Assembly (NCBI GenBank): GCA_001510575.1
Contig: LNGK01000005.1
Span: 1,681,234-1,745,233 of the forward strand
DNA: 64,000 bases
Direction: 5' to 3'
From: Knoxdaviesia capensis
Lineage: Eukaryota; Ascomycota; Sordariomycetes; Microascales; Gondwanamycetaceae
In this document: piece after piece, positions 1 to 11,019 of the stretch
Position numbering within the stretch: position 1 is the first letter of the stretch
Layout: every line of letters begins with the position of its first letter
Notes under the pieces: generated by a model
Seen by the model: the letters and a program-made list of their open reading frames with translations, nothing else
Told to the model about the DNA's origin: nothing
Databases searched by the model: none
Translations under genes and position numbers: made by a program

Positions 1-1487
1 GCGACCTTCCGGTGTGCAGCATCGACCCGATCGGATGTCAAGATATCGACGACGCGCTGCACGCGAGATCGCTTCCCAACGGAAACTGGGAGGTCGGGGT
101 GCACATTGCCGATGTCAGCCACTTCGTGAAGCCGGCCACGGCCATGGACGCCGAGGCGTCGGTCCGCGGAACCACGGTGTACCTTGTCGACAAGCGCATC
201 GACATGCTGCCGCCGCTGCTGGGCACGGACCTGTGCTCGCTGCGGGCACACATTGAGCGGTTCGCCTTTTCGGTGATCTGGGAGCTGACGCCGGAGGCGG
301 AGATTGTATCGTCGCGCTTCACCAAGTCGGTGATCAAGTCGCGCGAGGCCTTCAGCTACGAACAGGCGCAGGTGCGCATTGACGACGCGTCGCACCAGGA
401 CGAGATGACGGTGGGCATGCGGGCGCTGCTGGCGCTGTCGCGCAAGCTGAAGCAGCGGCGGCTGGACGCGGGCGCGCTGAGCCTGTCGTCGCCGGAGATC
501 AAGGTGCGGGCGGAGACGGAGTCGGAGACGGCGGACCCGGCGGAGGTGGAGACGAAGAAGCTGCTGGACACGAACTCGCTGGTGGAGGAGTTCATGCTGC
601 TGGCGAACACGACGGTGGCGCGGCGCATCTACGAGGCGTTCCCGCAGACGGCGATGCTGCGGCGCCACGGGGCGCCGCCGGCGTCGAACTTTGAGGACCT
701 GGCGACGCAGCTGCGGGTCAAGCGCGGGCTGGAGCTGCACGTCGAGTCGAGCAAGGCGCTGGCGGCGTCGCTGGACGCGTGCGTCGACGCGGCCGACCCG
801 TTCTTCAACACGCTGGTGCGCATCCTGGCCACGCGGTGCATGATGAGCGCCGAGTACTTCTGCGCCGGCACCCAGGCGTACCCGGAGTTCCGCCACTACG
901 GCCTGGCGTCGGAGATCTACACGCACTTCACGTCGCCCATCCGCCGCTACGCGGACCTGGTGGCCCACCGCCAGCTGGCGGCGGCCATCAACTACGAGCC
1001 CGTGCACCCGGCCATCCAGAGCCGCGGCCGCCTCGAGGCTGTGTGCCGCAACATCAACGTGCGCCACCGCAACGCGCAGATGGCCGGCCGCGCCAGCATT
1101 GCCTACTACGTCGGCCAGGCCATCCGCAACACCACCAAGAGCAGCGGGCGCCGCGGGGCCGGCAAGCCGGCGGCCGGCGGCGCGGTGCAGCCGCGCGCGG
1201 ACGAGGGCCACGTGCTGCGGGTGTTCAGCAACGGCTTCGTGGTGCTGGTGGCGCGGCTGGGCGTCGAGGCGCTCATCCGGCTGCGCGACCTGGTGCCGGC
1301 CGGCGCCGCCGAGCCCGAGTCGGACTTTGACGCCGAGAACTACATCTTCCGCGCGCGCGGCGGCGGCCTCGGCGACCGCCAGGTCGAGGTTGAGCTGTTC
1401 CAGCGCGTCACCGTCATCGTGCGGGATGAGAAGGATGAGGCCACGGGGAAGCGCGGTGTGCGCATGGAGCTGGTGCAGACGGTGTAA
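1..1487 (+). CDS. DIS3: Exosome 3'-5' exoribonuclease Dis3/Rrp44, C-terminal part (5' partial)
   Basis: The gene enters from the left edge. The frame is open from base 3 to a TAA at 1485-1487, giving about 494 residues. It shows the RNB nuclease core. The first visible residues, DLPVCSIDPIGCQDIDDALH, carry the acidic Mg-binding cluster of RNase II enzymes. The IYTHFTSPIRRYADLVAHR segment is the conserved RNB C-terminal motif. The last ~100 residues (EGHVLRVFSNGFVVLVARLGVEALI) fit the terminal S1 RNA-binding domain. In the family this enzyme degrades RNA 3' to 5' as the catalytic subunit of nuclear and cytoplasmic exosomes. The PIN endonuclease and cold-shock domains would lie outside the window. 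Dis3L2 and SSD1-type proteins share RNB, but the MLRRH..PPASNF and SAEYFC segments favour Dis3. A Gly/Ala/Arg-rich insert at about residues 378-398 is local decoration. The gene is convergent with the next one. Confidence 0.93.
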   Translation, partial: DLPVCSIDPIGCQDIDDALHARSLPNGNWEVGVHIADVSHFVKPATAMDAEASVRGTTVYLVDKRIDMLPPLLGTDLCSLRAHIERFAFSVIWELTPEAEIVSSRFTKSVIKSREAFSYEQAQVRIDDASHQDEMTVGMRALLALSRKLKQRRLDAGALSLSSPEIKVRAETESETADPAEVETKKLLDTNSLVEEFMLLANTTVARRIYEAFPQTAMLRRHGAPPASNFEDLATQLRVKRGLELHVESSKALAASLDACVDAADPFFNTLVRILATRCMMSAEYFCAGTQAYPEFRHYGLASEIYTHFTSPIRRYADLVAHRQLAAAINYEPVHPAIQSRGRLEAVCRNINVRHRNAQMAGRASIAYYVGQAIRNTTKSSGRRGAGKPAAGGAVQPRADEGHVLRVFSNGFVVLVARLGVEALIRLRDLVPAGAAEPESDFDAENYIFRARGGGLGDRQVEVELFQRVTVIVRDEKDEATGKRGVRMELVQTV

Positions 1488-1961
1488 GGGCTTTCTCGGT
1501 ACATAAAGTGCTGCGGACTTTTGTGCATTAGGTAGATTACATAGAAGAGATTACATACATACAAGCAGTGTGTTCGGCTCGTAAAAGTCATGGTGTTGTG
1601 AATGTTCCAGGTGTATTAGGGTTGTTGTTGTTCTTAGGGTTTGGTGCCATCTTCAGCAGGAATGTCTCCTAAGAAACAAGATCACACACAGTATTTACAA
1701 ACCAGATCACAGAGGGAAAAGGCACATGTAGTTCATGGTTGCATTTTGGGTTTTTATCTATAGCCATTTCCATGAGATTGAGAAAGAAAACACATAAAAA
1801 CGCAGAAAACAAAAGGTTCAAAATTTTCAGACTGACTCGATCATGAATGGTCCCAGTCCGCCCCCGAAAAACGCCAGCCAGAAGGTGAAAAAGAAAACGA
1901 AAAAAAAAAGATGATAATTTTATGCGCAGAAAAGCAGTAGAAAAGACACAAGACACCCGTT
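1488..1961. other. Convergent 3' intergenic region
   Basis: This 474-bp spacer lies between the stop codons of the Dis3 and Nug1-like genes and should hold both 3' UTRs. It is clearly more AT-rich than the flanking coding DNA. Two TTAGGG-like words occur near 1617-1645 (ATTAGGGTT and CTTAGGGTTT). No gene is seen. Confidence 0.6.
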
Positions 1962-3715
1962 TCAAGCGTCCGCTGAGTTCTCCCACAGACCCTCCAGCGA
2001 GAACTCCTTGGCCCACTCGGTGACTATCTCCTTGTGGTCGGCCACGGGGGCCTCGTCGGGGGCCACCACGGTCGGGATGCCCGCAAGAGCGGCCTCGGCC
2101 GGGGCGGCACCGCCACCAGCCGCGGGGGCCGCAGCCGCGGGGGCCGCGGGGGCCGCAACCGGCGCCTCGGTCCACCCGGAAATGCGCCCGTCGCGCCAGT
2201 CGGTGACCACCGTCATGGCGGCAGCCGTCAGGTTCGGCACGCCGCCGCGGCCCAGGCGGCCGCGCTTGCGCGCAACCTGCACCAGAAACTCCGTGGTCTG
2301 GTCGTCCGAGCCCACCAGCGGCGGCAGGTCGTACAGCTTGTACAGGCGGTCGAGCAGGGCGTCGCTGGCGGCCAGGCGCCGCAGCAGCAGCGACACGGCC
2401 GGCATGGGGTCCTCGATCTGGCGCGGCGGCACGGCGTTCAGCAGCACCAGGTGGGCGTGCGCGGCCACGGCCTTGCTCAGCTGCGGGCCGATGCCGGCGC
2501 CGGTGGTGGCGGTGGCCGCCGACGGGAAGATCACGCCGGGCGAGTCGAGCAGCGTCAGCTTGCTGTCGATCTTCACGGCGCGCACGCTGGTGGTCACGCC
2601 GGCCTCGGCGCCAGCGGGGCAGGCGCGCACGGCGTTGCCGCTGCGCGCCGCACTGCCGCCCAGGTGGGCCATCAGCGCGTTGATGACCGACGACTTGCCG
2701 ACGTTCGGGTAGCCGATGACGCCGACGTTGACGGCGCGCTTGAGCTGCTGGGCCGCCGCGTACGACTTGAGCGCGCGGAACAGCGTGCCGGCGGTCTGCT
2801 GCACGGTCAGGTCCTTGTGGGAGAAGGTGGCGGCGTTGGGCGCCGGCAGGCTCGCGCGCAGCGGGATGGTCGGGAAGTAGCGCCGCAGGTACGCCAGCCA
2901 GTCGCGCAGCGCCTTGGGCGGGATCAGGTCGATCTTGTTGAGCACGAGGATCAGCCGCTTGCCGCCGCCGGCCGCGGCCATGACCGTGCGCTCGACCTCG
3001 CGCGAGCGGGTGCCCTCCGGGTCGCGCGCGTCGAGCACGTACAGCACCACGTCGGCGCGGTCGACCACGTCCTTGAACAGCTTGTCGTGGGCGCGCTTGG
3101 ACGACGCCTGGCTGGTCAGCCGCTCGCCGGCGCCGTCCATCGGCTCATGGGCCTCGTCGTCGTCGTTGTCGTCGTCGTCCTGCAGCTCGCGGTCGTAGAT
3201 CTCGGCGGCCTGGCGCGCACTCGCCAGCAGCGCCGCCATGGGATTCGACTCGTCGACGTCGCCGTCCTCAAGGTCCGAGCCCATGCTGTCGTCGTCGTAG
3301 TCGTCCTCCTCATCGTCCACACCGTCCATCGCATCGTCAGCGTCCGCATTCGGCGTCTCGGTCTTGGCGGCCTTTGCGGCTTGGCGGCGCTGCTCGGCCT
3401 GGGCCAGCTTCTTCGCGCGGGTCTCTTCGATCTCCTGCAGGATGCGCTCCTTGTACGGGAACATGTTGGGGATGCCCGGGTCTTTCTTCAGCTTGGAGCG
3501 CCATTCCGGGTTCCGTTTTGATTGCTTGCGGATCTTGCGCTGCTTTGCCGTCGACGCCTTGGAGATCTTCTCGCGAAGCCGTGTGGTGCCGCGTTTCGAC
3601 TTGGGCTCTGTGGCGGAAGACAATAAGAGGCGTGGTTAGTTGGCAATTGGGGGAGAGGCGGACGGGAGATGGAGAGGGAATGCATACTCTTGGGTTTATT
3701 TATCGATCCGGCCAT
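1962..3715 (-). CDS. NUG1: Nucleolar/nuclear GTPase Nug1 (GNL3/Grn1 family)
   Basis: Two exons on the minus strand, 3715-3688 and 3607-1962, give 557 residues. The 80-nt intron has a GTATGC donor, an AACTAACC branch site and a CACAG acceptor. The first exon is only 28 nt and encodes MAGSINKPK. The longer frame of exon 2 has no ATG of its own, so this splice sets the start. The N-terminus is the basic GN3L/Grn1 domain (KKDPGIPN.FPYKE at about 50-62). An acidic Asp/Glu stretch follows at about 100-165. The GTPase is circularly permuted: NKID (G4, 233-236) precedes GYPNVGKS (G1, 308-315) and DSPG (G3, 364-367). Family members act in the nucleolus in maturation and export of pre-60S subunits. The C-terminus has an Ala/Pro-rich low-complexity patch. 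The start exon is well supported by phase and consensus. Confidence 0.9.
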
Positions 3716-4294
3716 CTTTGCGCAATTTTCCTGTGTGAGAAAGAAAATCGGAGTGAGTATGAAGGAAGAAGGTTTGCAGGATGTACCGAAAATGCAGTGC
3801 TGGAAACAAGCGGTCGTGATAACTGACAAGAGAAAAAAAAAAAAAAAAAACTTAGTGGGATGCATATTTCTGCCACTCTTCACCGCCAACAATAGAATCG
3901 GCAGAATCTTCACCGCCCTGTCCCACCGCTAGAACTGATTGGGAATCTCCGGTACACAAGCATTGTTGCCACAGCCGAAAGCGGAAACCCGGCGGAGCTG
4001 TGGTGAAGATGTAATCTTGTCTGTTCTGTTCCGGCGATCCTTTCGCCAGCAAGATAAATTACGGCCGGCTGCAAATGAACTCTTGTTGGCTATTTCAAAT
4101 CTGCTGCTCGCCTCTTTCTGACTTCTTTTCAGAGTTCTCTCTTGCTCCTCACAATACAGGACCTTCTTTGTCGGCAATTATCTCCAGAGTTCCCTTTTGA
4201 TCTACTTACATCCAATATCCCAAACCCTCATCTCCTCGCCGGCTCCAAAGATCTTCGTTCTTAACTTGTCGGCGAATCTTCCCCTCCTCTCAAA
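3716..4294. promoter_or_regulatory. Divergent intergenic region between NUG1 and GPP1-like genes
   Basis: This 579-bp region lies between two divergent start codons and must hold both promoters and 5' leaders. An A-run at about 3834-3850 reads as T-run on the NUG1 strand, a common fungal promoter feature. The leader just before 4295 is C/T-rich and ends in CAAAATG. No TATA box or specific operator can be assigned with confidence. Confidence 0.5.
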
Positions 4295-5174
4295 ATGTCT
4301 TTCACAGCGCCCCCTCAGCGGGTAGTATTAGATGGCTTCCTCTTTGATATGGACGGAACCATCATCGACTCGACCGAAGCCGTCGAAAAGCACTGGCATT
4401 CGTACGTGGGGCAACTCTCCCATCCCACCGTCCATCTGCATGCTGCAGAGTCTAACAAATACTTTGTATTCCAGCGTCGGTAAAGAGATCGGAGTGTCGC
4501 CCGAGTTGATCCTGAAGACGTCGCACGGCCGGCGGAGTCTAGACATCCTGCGGATTCTGGCCCCGCAGAAGGCTAACCTGGAGTGTGAGTCCCGGGTGTT
4601 CTGCGTGTGAAAATCCCGACTGCCACAGTCCCTCTTACGACTCGAAAGCTAACACGCCGTGTCTCCCCTCCCCCCCCCGGCCCCAGACGTGCATGAAATG
4701 GAGGGCCGGGTGCCCAAGCTGTACGGCCAGGATGCCAAGGAGATCCCGGGCGCGCGGGACCTCGTGCAAACGCTGGTCGACGCGCACGCGCCCTGGGCCA
4801 TCGTGACGTCGGGCACGCAGCCGCTGGTCACGGGCTGGCTGCAGGTGCTCAGCCTGCCGACGCCGGCGGTGATGATCACGGCCGAGTCGGTCGAGAACGG
4901 CAAGCCCGACCCGATGTGCTACGTCATGGGCCGCGAGCAGCTGGGGCTGGCGGCGGCCGACAAGCGCGTGGTTGTGCTGGAGGACAGCCCCGCGGGCATC
5001 GCGGCCGGCCGGGCGGCCGGGTGCCGCGTGATCGGGCTGGTCACGAGCCACACGCTGGAGCAGGTTGTGGAGGCGCGGCCGGATTGGATTTTGAAGGATC
5101 TGACCAGTGTCAAGGTTGTCGAGACGACCGAGAGCACTGTTACCATTGAGATTTCGGATGCGTACCAGCCGTGA
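4295..5174 (+). CDS. GPP1: HAD-family glycerol-3-phosphate phosphatase (GPP1/HOR2-like)
   Basis: Three exons, 4295-4401, 4475-4584 and 4687-5174, give 234 residues. Intron 1 (73 nt) has GTACGT, TCTAACA and TTCCAG. Intron 2 (102 nt) has GTGAGT, GCTAACA and CCCCAG. Both keep phase. The HAD motifs are in order: DMDGT with nucleophile Asp18 and acid Asp20, VTSGT (motif II), GKPDP with the motif III Lys, and LEDSPAGI (motif IV). The cap-domain segments TSHGRRSLD and YVHEMEGRVPKLYG match the yeast glycerol-3-phosphatases closely in position. Such enzymes dephosphorylate glycerol-3-phosphate in the cytosol during glycerol synthesis, for osmotic adjustment and redox balance. A 2-deoxyglucose-6-phosphatase-like specificity (DOG family) cannot be excluded from sequence alone. 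The length is about 15 residues below the yeast enzymes. Confidence 0.88.
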
Positions 5175-5403
5175 GGGTGGGTTTGGGTGAGTGGTCTGTC
5201 GACGACGGGTCAGCTTTCGTGCGGTTCTGGTAGGATATAGAGTGATAGCTTTCGCACCCGGAAAGCTTAACATAGATCAGGAACATGGGATACAACATTC
5301 ATACACCGTCATCCGAGTCTTCTGCACACGTCTTCCTCTATGAGACTCCTGAACCCAGTCTCACGGCCCCCCCTTGAAGATTGAAGCCTGATGCTATCAA
5401 GAC

Positions 5404-5417
5404 AACCCTAACCCTAA
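5404..5417. repeat. Telomere-like CCCTAA tract (2+ units)
   Basis: AACCCTAACCCTAA is just over two units of the TTAGGG-type telomere repeat common in filamentous fungi. It lies 230 bp downstream of the GPP1-like stop codon. It may be an interstitial telomere scar or a binding site for a telobox protein; it is too short to decide. Confidence 0.6.
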
Positions 5418-6453
5418 TGGCCGTTGATATCACGACGCCAGAGCGACAGCAAGCGCTCTCAGCCCCTTTGCCATGCTCTGAAGTCTCTTGACTTCTTCAA
5501 ATTGCCAATAACCGCAACAGTACCTTCTCTCGACATCCCCTTTCCCCCTGATCCTTATCATCAGGACGCCGACGGACAAGACGCGTCTCACGAAAAACGC
5601 GGGAGGGTTGAGATGTCACACAGGCCATCGAAAACCTACGGAATTGACCGAAGCAAGCATAAACACACAGGGAGCCGTGGGTAAGGAGGTCAGCGTCCGG
5701 GAAACCCTAGCGGAAGGGTCTGGTCGCGCTCTGAAGAAGAAGAAAAAAGGGGGAAGTAAACGCCGCGTTGAGGAAGTTGGCGATATGATCTGCCCGCGGT
5801 GGAAAGCCCCGCAGGAAGGATATACCTGCATTTGGCACGAAGCTCACGGAGCTTTGTTTCTGTTCAAGCGGGAGATGCTCAGCTACAGTTTGGAGCTAGG
5901 CCGGAGATCGACACAAGAAGTTGGACGATGGGGAGGTAGGTGTGTGTCTCGGCTGGCGGTCTCTTGTGCAGCAAAACCCCAGCATCCATCCATATACTGG
6001 ACTGGACATATCTTCATTTCACGATGCGGATGGGAAACTCAAATCAAATGGGCGGCCACAGCTGGTCCTCAGGGGCAATTCTTTCTCGGCTATCCTTGTC
6101 GCGAACGGACGAACCATCGACAGCCAGCAAAGCGCCGATGCACATGCACTCGTGGTGAGAACCTTGCTGCACCGTGGGGAATTTTGATATTACATATTTT
6201 TCGTCGTTCTTCCTGGTGTGCTCCCACGCAACCGTCGATCGCATCGTTCCTCGTCCTCTTCTCGCGTCCTCATTTCCCCTTGAAGTAGCGCGACGGGTGG
6301 AGGTGGATGTTCTCTTCTTCGTGTGTGCCGGCTTCGAAAAATACTGCCCGAAACTGACTGGCTCCAGGACAGCGCATCAAGTCAGCTCATGGGGTGTGAA
6401 GAAGGCAGAGAGATGCATGCAATGCAGCAGCCGAAAGACAGGGCAGGGAGGGC

Positions 6454-6494
6454 AAAAAAAAAAAAAACAAAAAAAAAAAAACAAAAAAAACAAA
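6454..6494. repeat. A-rich run with single C interruptions
   Basis: About 41 nt of A with four isolated C residues. This is slippage-type low complexity and its length is likely to vary between assemblies. Confidence 0.85.
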
Positions 6495-7219
6495 GGTGAC
6501 GAGGATTTTCTCGCTGGGTGGGTTTTTGGTGCTGGTGTCTTGCGTGTGGACTTGCAGACGCCCACATACAGGACACACCCCCTTGAATCCATTCTGTCGG
6601 GTCTTTTTTTTTTCATGCCGCTCACTCACTCACACAATCTAAACACACACAAAAAAGAAGCGTGTGGGAGTAGTTCAGCTCGGCGACGCCGATATTGCCA
6701 GATCGGGGTAGTCAGAGGGGAGGGGGAGGGAACAAGCAGCGAACATCCACGGAAAATGTGTCAGTTGCAGATAGGGACAAGTGCCGTTTTGGAGGTCGAC
6801 GGCGTCTTTTGCGTGCTGCTTTGGTTCCGGCAGGGTGAGGAGTGCTCGTGTGTGCGTGTGAGTGTGCATCGTAGGTCCAGCCGCCGAGGAAGCTGTCACG
6901 GCGGCTCGCCGACGATGTATCATCACACTCTTGTTTATGTTTTTTTTTTGTGAATATTTTCTTTGTTTCCTTCAAATTCCGACGATCCCCTTAAAAAAAG
7001 GAGCTGAAGACGGGGGGGCGGGGGCCTATATAACATGGCTCCCAGTAATAATTTCCAGCCTGTGGAGGGGGCTGTTCTCCGTCTCTCCGGATTGGACAGA
7101 CCAGGCCAGGCCGTGATATCTCGTGCAAAATGTGCAGGCTTTCCGTTGCTTTCCACCTGAACGGGGGGGTTTGTGGCCGTCCCCGGCGCGTGTTTGTTGA
7201 GATTGCACAGTCTATGCTG

Positions 7220-7247
7220 GGAGAGAGAGACAGAGAGAGTGAGAGAG
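7220..7247. repeat. (GA)n microsatellite, imperfect
   Basis: An imperfect GA run of 28 nt interrupted by CA and TG steps. It is the first of a series of GA or TC runs in the gene-poor region. Confidence 0.85.
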
Positions 7248-7334
7248 TCTCGATGTGATCGCCGGCACGCCATCGCGATCCTTCGTGTCTCCGGTCACAG
7301 CGCGGAGACGAGCGGAAATGCGAGAGACAAGCTT

Positions 7335-7353
7335 CACACACACACACACACAC
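7335..7353. repeat. (CA)n microsatellite
   Basis: A perfect CA dinucleotide run of 19 nt in non-coding sequence. Confidence 0.88.
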
Positions 7354-7800
7354 GGCTGCCGGGTTGTGGCGGAGACGGCGTCAGGCGAGGCGTCAGCAAG
7401 TTCCCAGCTCCTTGTTTTTTCCCCCTCCTGCTTTGTTGAGGGTCTATGGCGTGTACGAGGACTTCCACGGTCTGAACGGCCCTCTTTCGCACTCAGTACT
7501 TACTTATCTCTCTTTCAGCCTCTCGCTCCTCTCCCACTCTCTCTCATGCGCTATGTGACCCGCATCCGTCACGGCTCCCCCCAGATAAACACCCAAAGCC
7601 AATGCTTGCTCTCTGTATGCTTCCTTTTTTCCTTAACTCCGTGCCGATGGGCTAGGGGGGAAACAGGAACCCAGCAGCCTCTTCCAACTCAGAAGTGTGT
7701 GTTGTGGTGTGGCTTGCTTGCTTGCTTCTGGATTGTTCAGCATGGCCTGATGATCCCATGGCCCGAGCTGCGAATCGAGACCGGGCCCTTTTTGGTTCCT

Positions 7801-7831
7801 TTGTTTTTTTTCTTCTTCTTTTTTTTTTTTT
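7801..7831. repeat. T-rich pyrimidine run
   Basis: About 31 nt of T with a few G and C interruptions, and more pyrimidine-rich sequence to about 7915. It could serve as a nucleosome-depleted tract, but no gene start lies nearby. Confidence 0.8.
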
Positions 7832-9109
7832 CCCACGATATCTCACATGCTGCTGCACTACTATGATACGCCCCCCTTTCACTCTCCCCCCCTCTCTCTC
7901 CTATCTTTTTTGTGTTGCCTCTCGCACCCCAAATTCCCGATACGTGCATGCAGTAGGTACGTGCTTTATCGAGGATTGTCCCGACGGTAATTTTCCTGCT
8001 TGGGTGCGGTCTTTTTATCTTCTCCGAACACTAAAGAGACGTTGAGTGCCGGACTGGCTTCGGCTTGGGACAAGGTGCCAAACAAGGCGGTGGTGGCCGT
8101 GGGGGACGAACCGGTTCGGCCACGCTACGTGGAGGTAGTACGTGGACTGTACACGCACGTATCCAACGGTGAAACGAACAGACGAAGCAGACGAACACAC
8201 ACAGGAGCCACGGCAAGCCTGCTGGATCCAGTATCTTCCCCGTCCCCCACGGGTTCCTGTTTCACCAGTGCATATATGGCGGCCCCCTTTTGCACAGCAA
8301 GATATGTCCAAGAACAGTCAAGATCGCAGCCGACCCACGATCCAGGAGGTGCTGTCCTGTCGGAGACCACCTGGTGAACTACACTGACATACTACCGTCG
8401 ATGGCGAAGTCGTCGGAGGCGGCCAGGATAAGCGGGGGCCGGCGTGCACAGGACGCACGACGAACAGAGAGGCAACGAGGCGACAGGCAGGCCATCGCCA
8501 GAAGAAGAAAACAGGAACACGGACTCGCTGGGCCTCCTTTTTGGGGGGGAAACTCCGGACTAGACTCGTTTGGGGCAAACGCCGAAGAGTCTGTTTTTCT
8601 TTTCTTTTCTTCATCCCGGAAAGCGTTCCGGAACTGGGACAAACCGGCAGTGACACTAGAGGGCATGCACAGCGACCGAGAGTTGAGTGCAGAGAAAAAA
8701 CAAGAAAGAAACCGAAAAGGAGAAAGCAAGGAAGAAGAAAAACAAAGGCAAGAAACGCCCACGGTCGGCCCGGGGCTGGGTCGCTGGGGCTGAACGGGTT
8801 GTATCCATCGCGTGTGTGTGTCGTGTGCGCTGCCACGAACACGTCGGGCCTGGTCCCCCCTCCCCCAGACCACCGGTTCTGGCCTGCTCCCGCCTCTGTT
8901 GATGTGTGTTTGCTTCGCGCGGGTGAGTCGGTGGTCCGTGGTCAACAGAGCAGAGAGGACAGCCCTCGCGCGTCTGGCAGGTCGGCCTGGGAAGAAGAGC
9001 CCAGACGCTGCACTCCCACGGCCCAGTCCCAACCCATTCACACACCACTCCCACACACGCCTCGCCAGTCCAAGCGAGCTGTGCCTGGTGTTTCCCTCCT
9101 CTCGTGCCT

Positions 9110-9153
9110 CACACAAACACACACACAAACACACACACACTCTCTCTCTCTCG
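9110..9153. repeat. Compound (CA)n-(CT)n microsatellite
   Basis: A CA run with two CAAA interruptions passes directly into a CT run, 44 nt in total. It lies inside one of the longest spurious open frames of the region and explains why that frame has no stops. Confidence 0.88.
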
Positions 9154-10041
9154 CTCCGTGCTGGGTGTTTGGTTGTACAAGACTGTTCACACACGCAATG
9201 GCCCGCACGTGTTCACGCCAGCTCAGCGAACCCGCGCCTGCTGTACGAGGACGAGGAACCCGGGCCCCATGCAGGTACGCCGCCAGCTAATCTTACATCT
9301 CTCTCAAGCGGACCAAGAGAGACAACAGCAACCAGGCCGAGAAGAAGGAGGAACGCCACCGTTGCTGGTCTGGGGATCCTGCAGAGAGAGGGAGAGCCCA
9401 AGCGTAGCGCAGTGAGGGGGAGGCGGAAGAGAAGAGAGGAGTGTCGAAGGCCAGCGAATGGACGATACAGAAGCAAGGAATTAAGATTAAGCGAGCCAGA
9501 GAGTCCTTTGGGACCGTCCACCCAGCCTAGGCCAAAACCGCCATGTTCGGAGCGAGGTCGCCGAGTGGCAGCGGGGGGGGGAGGAGTGGACTTTAACAGA
9601 CAGCGTCGTTCTGTGATGGTGAGTCGGTGGGGAGTAAAGACCCAAGGTCTGCAGAGGAGGGAAAAACACACGAGAGAGAAAAAGGACAAGGACTGGACGC
9701 CGCATGTAGTGTAGTACAGTAAGTATCATGCATTGAGGGTGTTTGACTCCTGCAGTGGGCAGCAGGTTGTGCAGCATCGTGGGATTCGTTCGGTTGGAAG
9801 AGACGGGGGGGTGTGTATATAAAAGCACTTCCTCACTGCTTGTACGTGTACCGCGTGCATAATCTCTGCTCTCTGCTCTCTTTCTCTCTCTTTCTGTCTC
9901 TGCTCCATGGTTAGGGTGAGTCCATCGCCAGGAGCCACGACCTCGGTTCCTCCCAACTCCCTCACTCACACCGCATGATCCCGAGTCAGCGCCACAAAAG
10001 ACACACACTGTATGCAAGGCCGCGATGTCTGAGGGGATACA

Positions 10042-10063
10042 GTGTGTGTGTGTGTGTGTGTGT
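10042..10063. repeat. (GT)n microsatellite
   Basis: A perfect GT run of 22 nt. Confidence 0.88.
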
Positions 10064-10994
10064 GTCTCGCGTAAGGAAGAAGTTACCCCAATCTCCACGC
10101 TGGACTTGGAGTGTGGTGCGTAGTCGAGCAAGGATGGGGGTCCCTTTTTTTCTTTTTCTTTTCTTCCCGCTTCGTGTACCGAACATTGCTGCACGTTGGT
10201 ATTCAATTACAGAAAAAGAGAAAAGAACAAACAACAATTGAAAGATGGTATTTTCGGAGGAGATTGCTTCCCCTCAACGCAGGAAGTAACTGATGTTCAT
10301 CTTCTTCGAACAATGTAGGTATTCACACAACCCAACGACGCGCCGCCTGTCACCTTCAACTTCTTTTCTTTCTTCAACCCGTGCTACGACGTGTAATTTA
10401 GTATTCTGTTCCCAGCTCAATGGATACATCAATATAGATAAAAATTGCGAGCCCTCCACCCGTCCACCATATTAACCACCGGCCGCCGTGTGCCCAGAAA
10501 TTTATATTGAAAGACACACACAGAGTAGTAGGACCCGGAGGAGAAAACTGGAGCAAAGACCACCAAGCTGACGACAAGAAGAAGAGAAGGGAAATCTCTG
10601 CAGGTGCTACCCTGCAGCTCTTCTTTTTTCGTTTTTTCTTTAATTTCCCCCAGTGCGACAGTAACCCATCCGTTTCTTGCGTGGCAACGTCGACGACGAT
10701 CTCCCGCGAATCACAACAGCCAGACAGGCGAGCAGCAGATACCACAACCCGGCTGGGCGAATGTCACTCTAATTTAAATACGCTATAGCATTCCCGTTAT
10801 CTTGGGTCAGCCCCAGAGTTGAAGGGCTGGCTGTACCGCAGCTTGTGTGTTTTTCTTCTTTTTTTTCTTTTACGGTTATTACCGGTGCTATAGCGGCGCT
10901 GCTATTGATGGGGATCATCCGACAGCCAGCCAGTCCCCAGTCAACTGCTGGGAGTTGTACTCCGCTGGCATATCCCAGTTCACTGGCGAAAAAT

Positions 10995-11019
10995 AGAGAG
11001 AGAGAGAGAGAGAGAGAGG
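10995..11019. repeat. (GA)n microsatellite
   Basis: An uninterrupted GA run of about 25 nt. Confidence 0.88.

Noticed and set aside
2034..3521. 495-codon plus-strand frame opposite the Nug1-like gene
   Set aside because: It is the GC-rich antisense shadow of a firmly identified GTPase gene and gives Ala/Gly/Arg/Val-rich nonsense.
8379..9714. Long overlapping open frames (about 250-300 codons) on both strands
   Set aside because: They run through CA, CT and GA microsatellites that lack stops, encode Cys-Val, Thr-His and Ser-Leu strings, overlap each other in several frames and show no domain.
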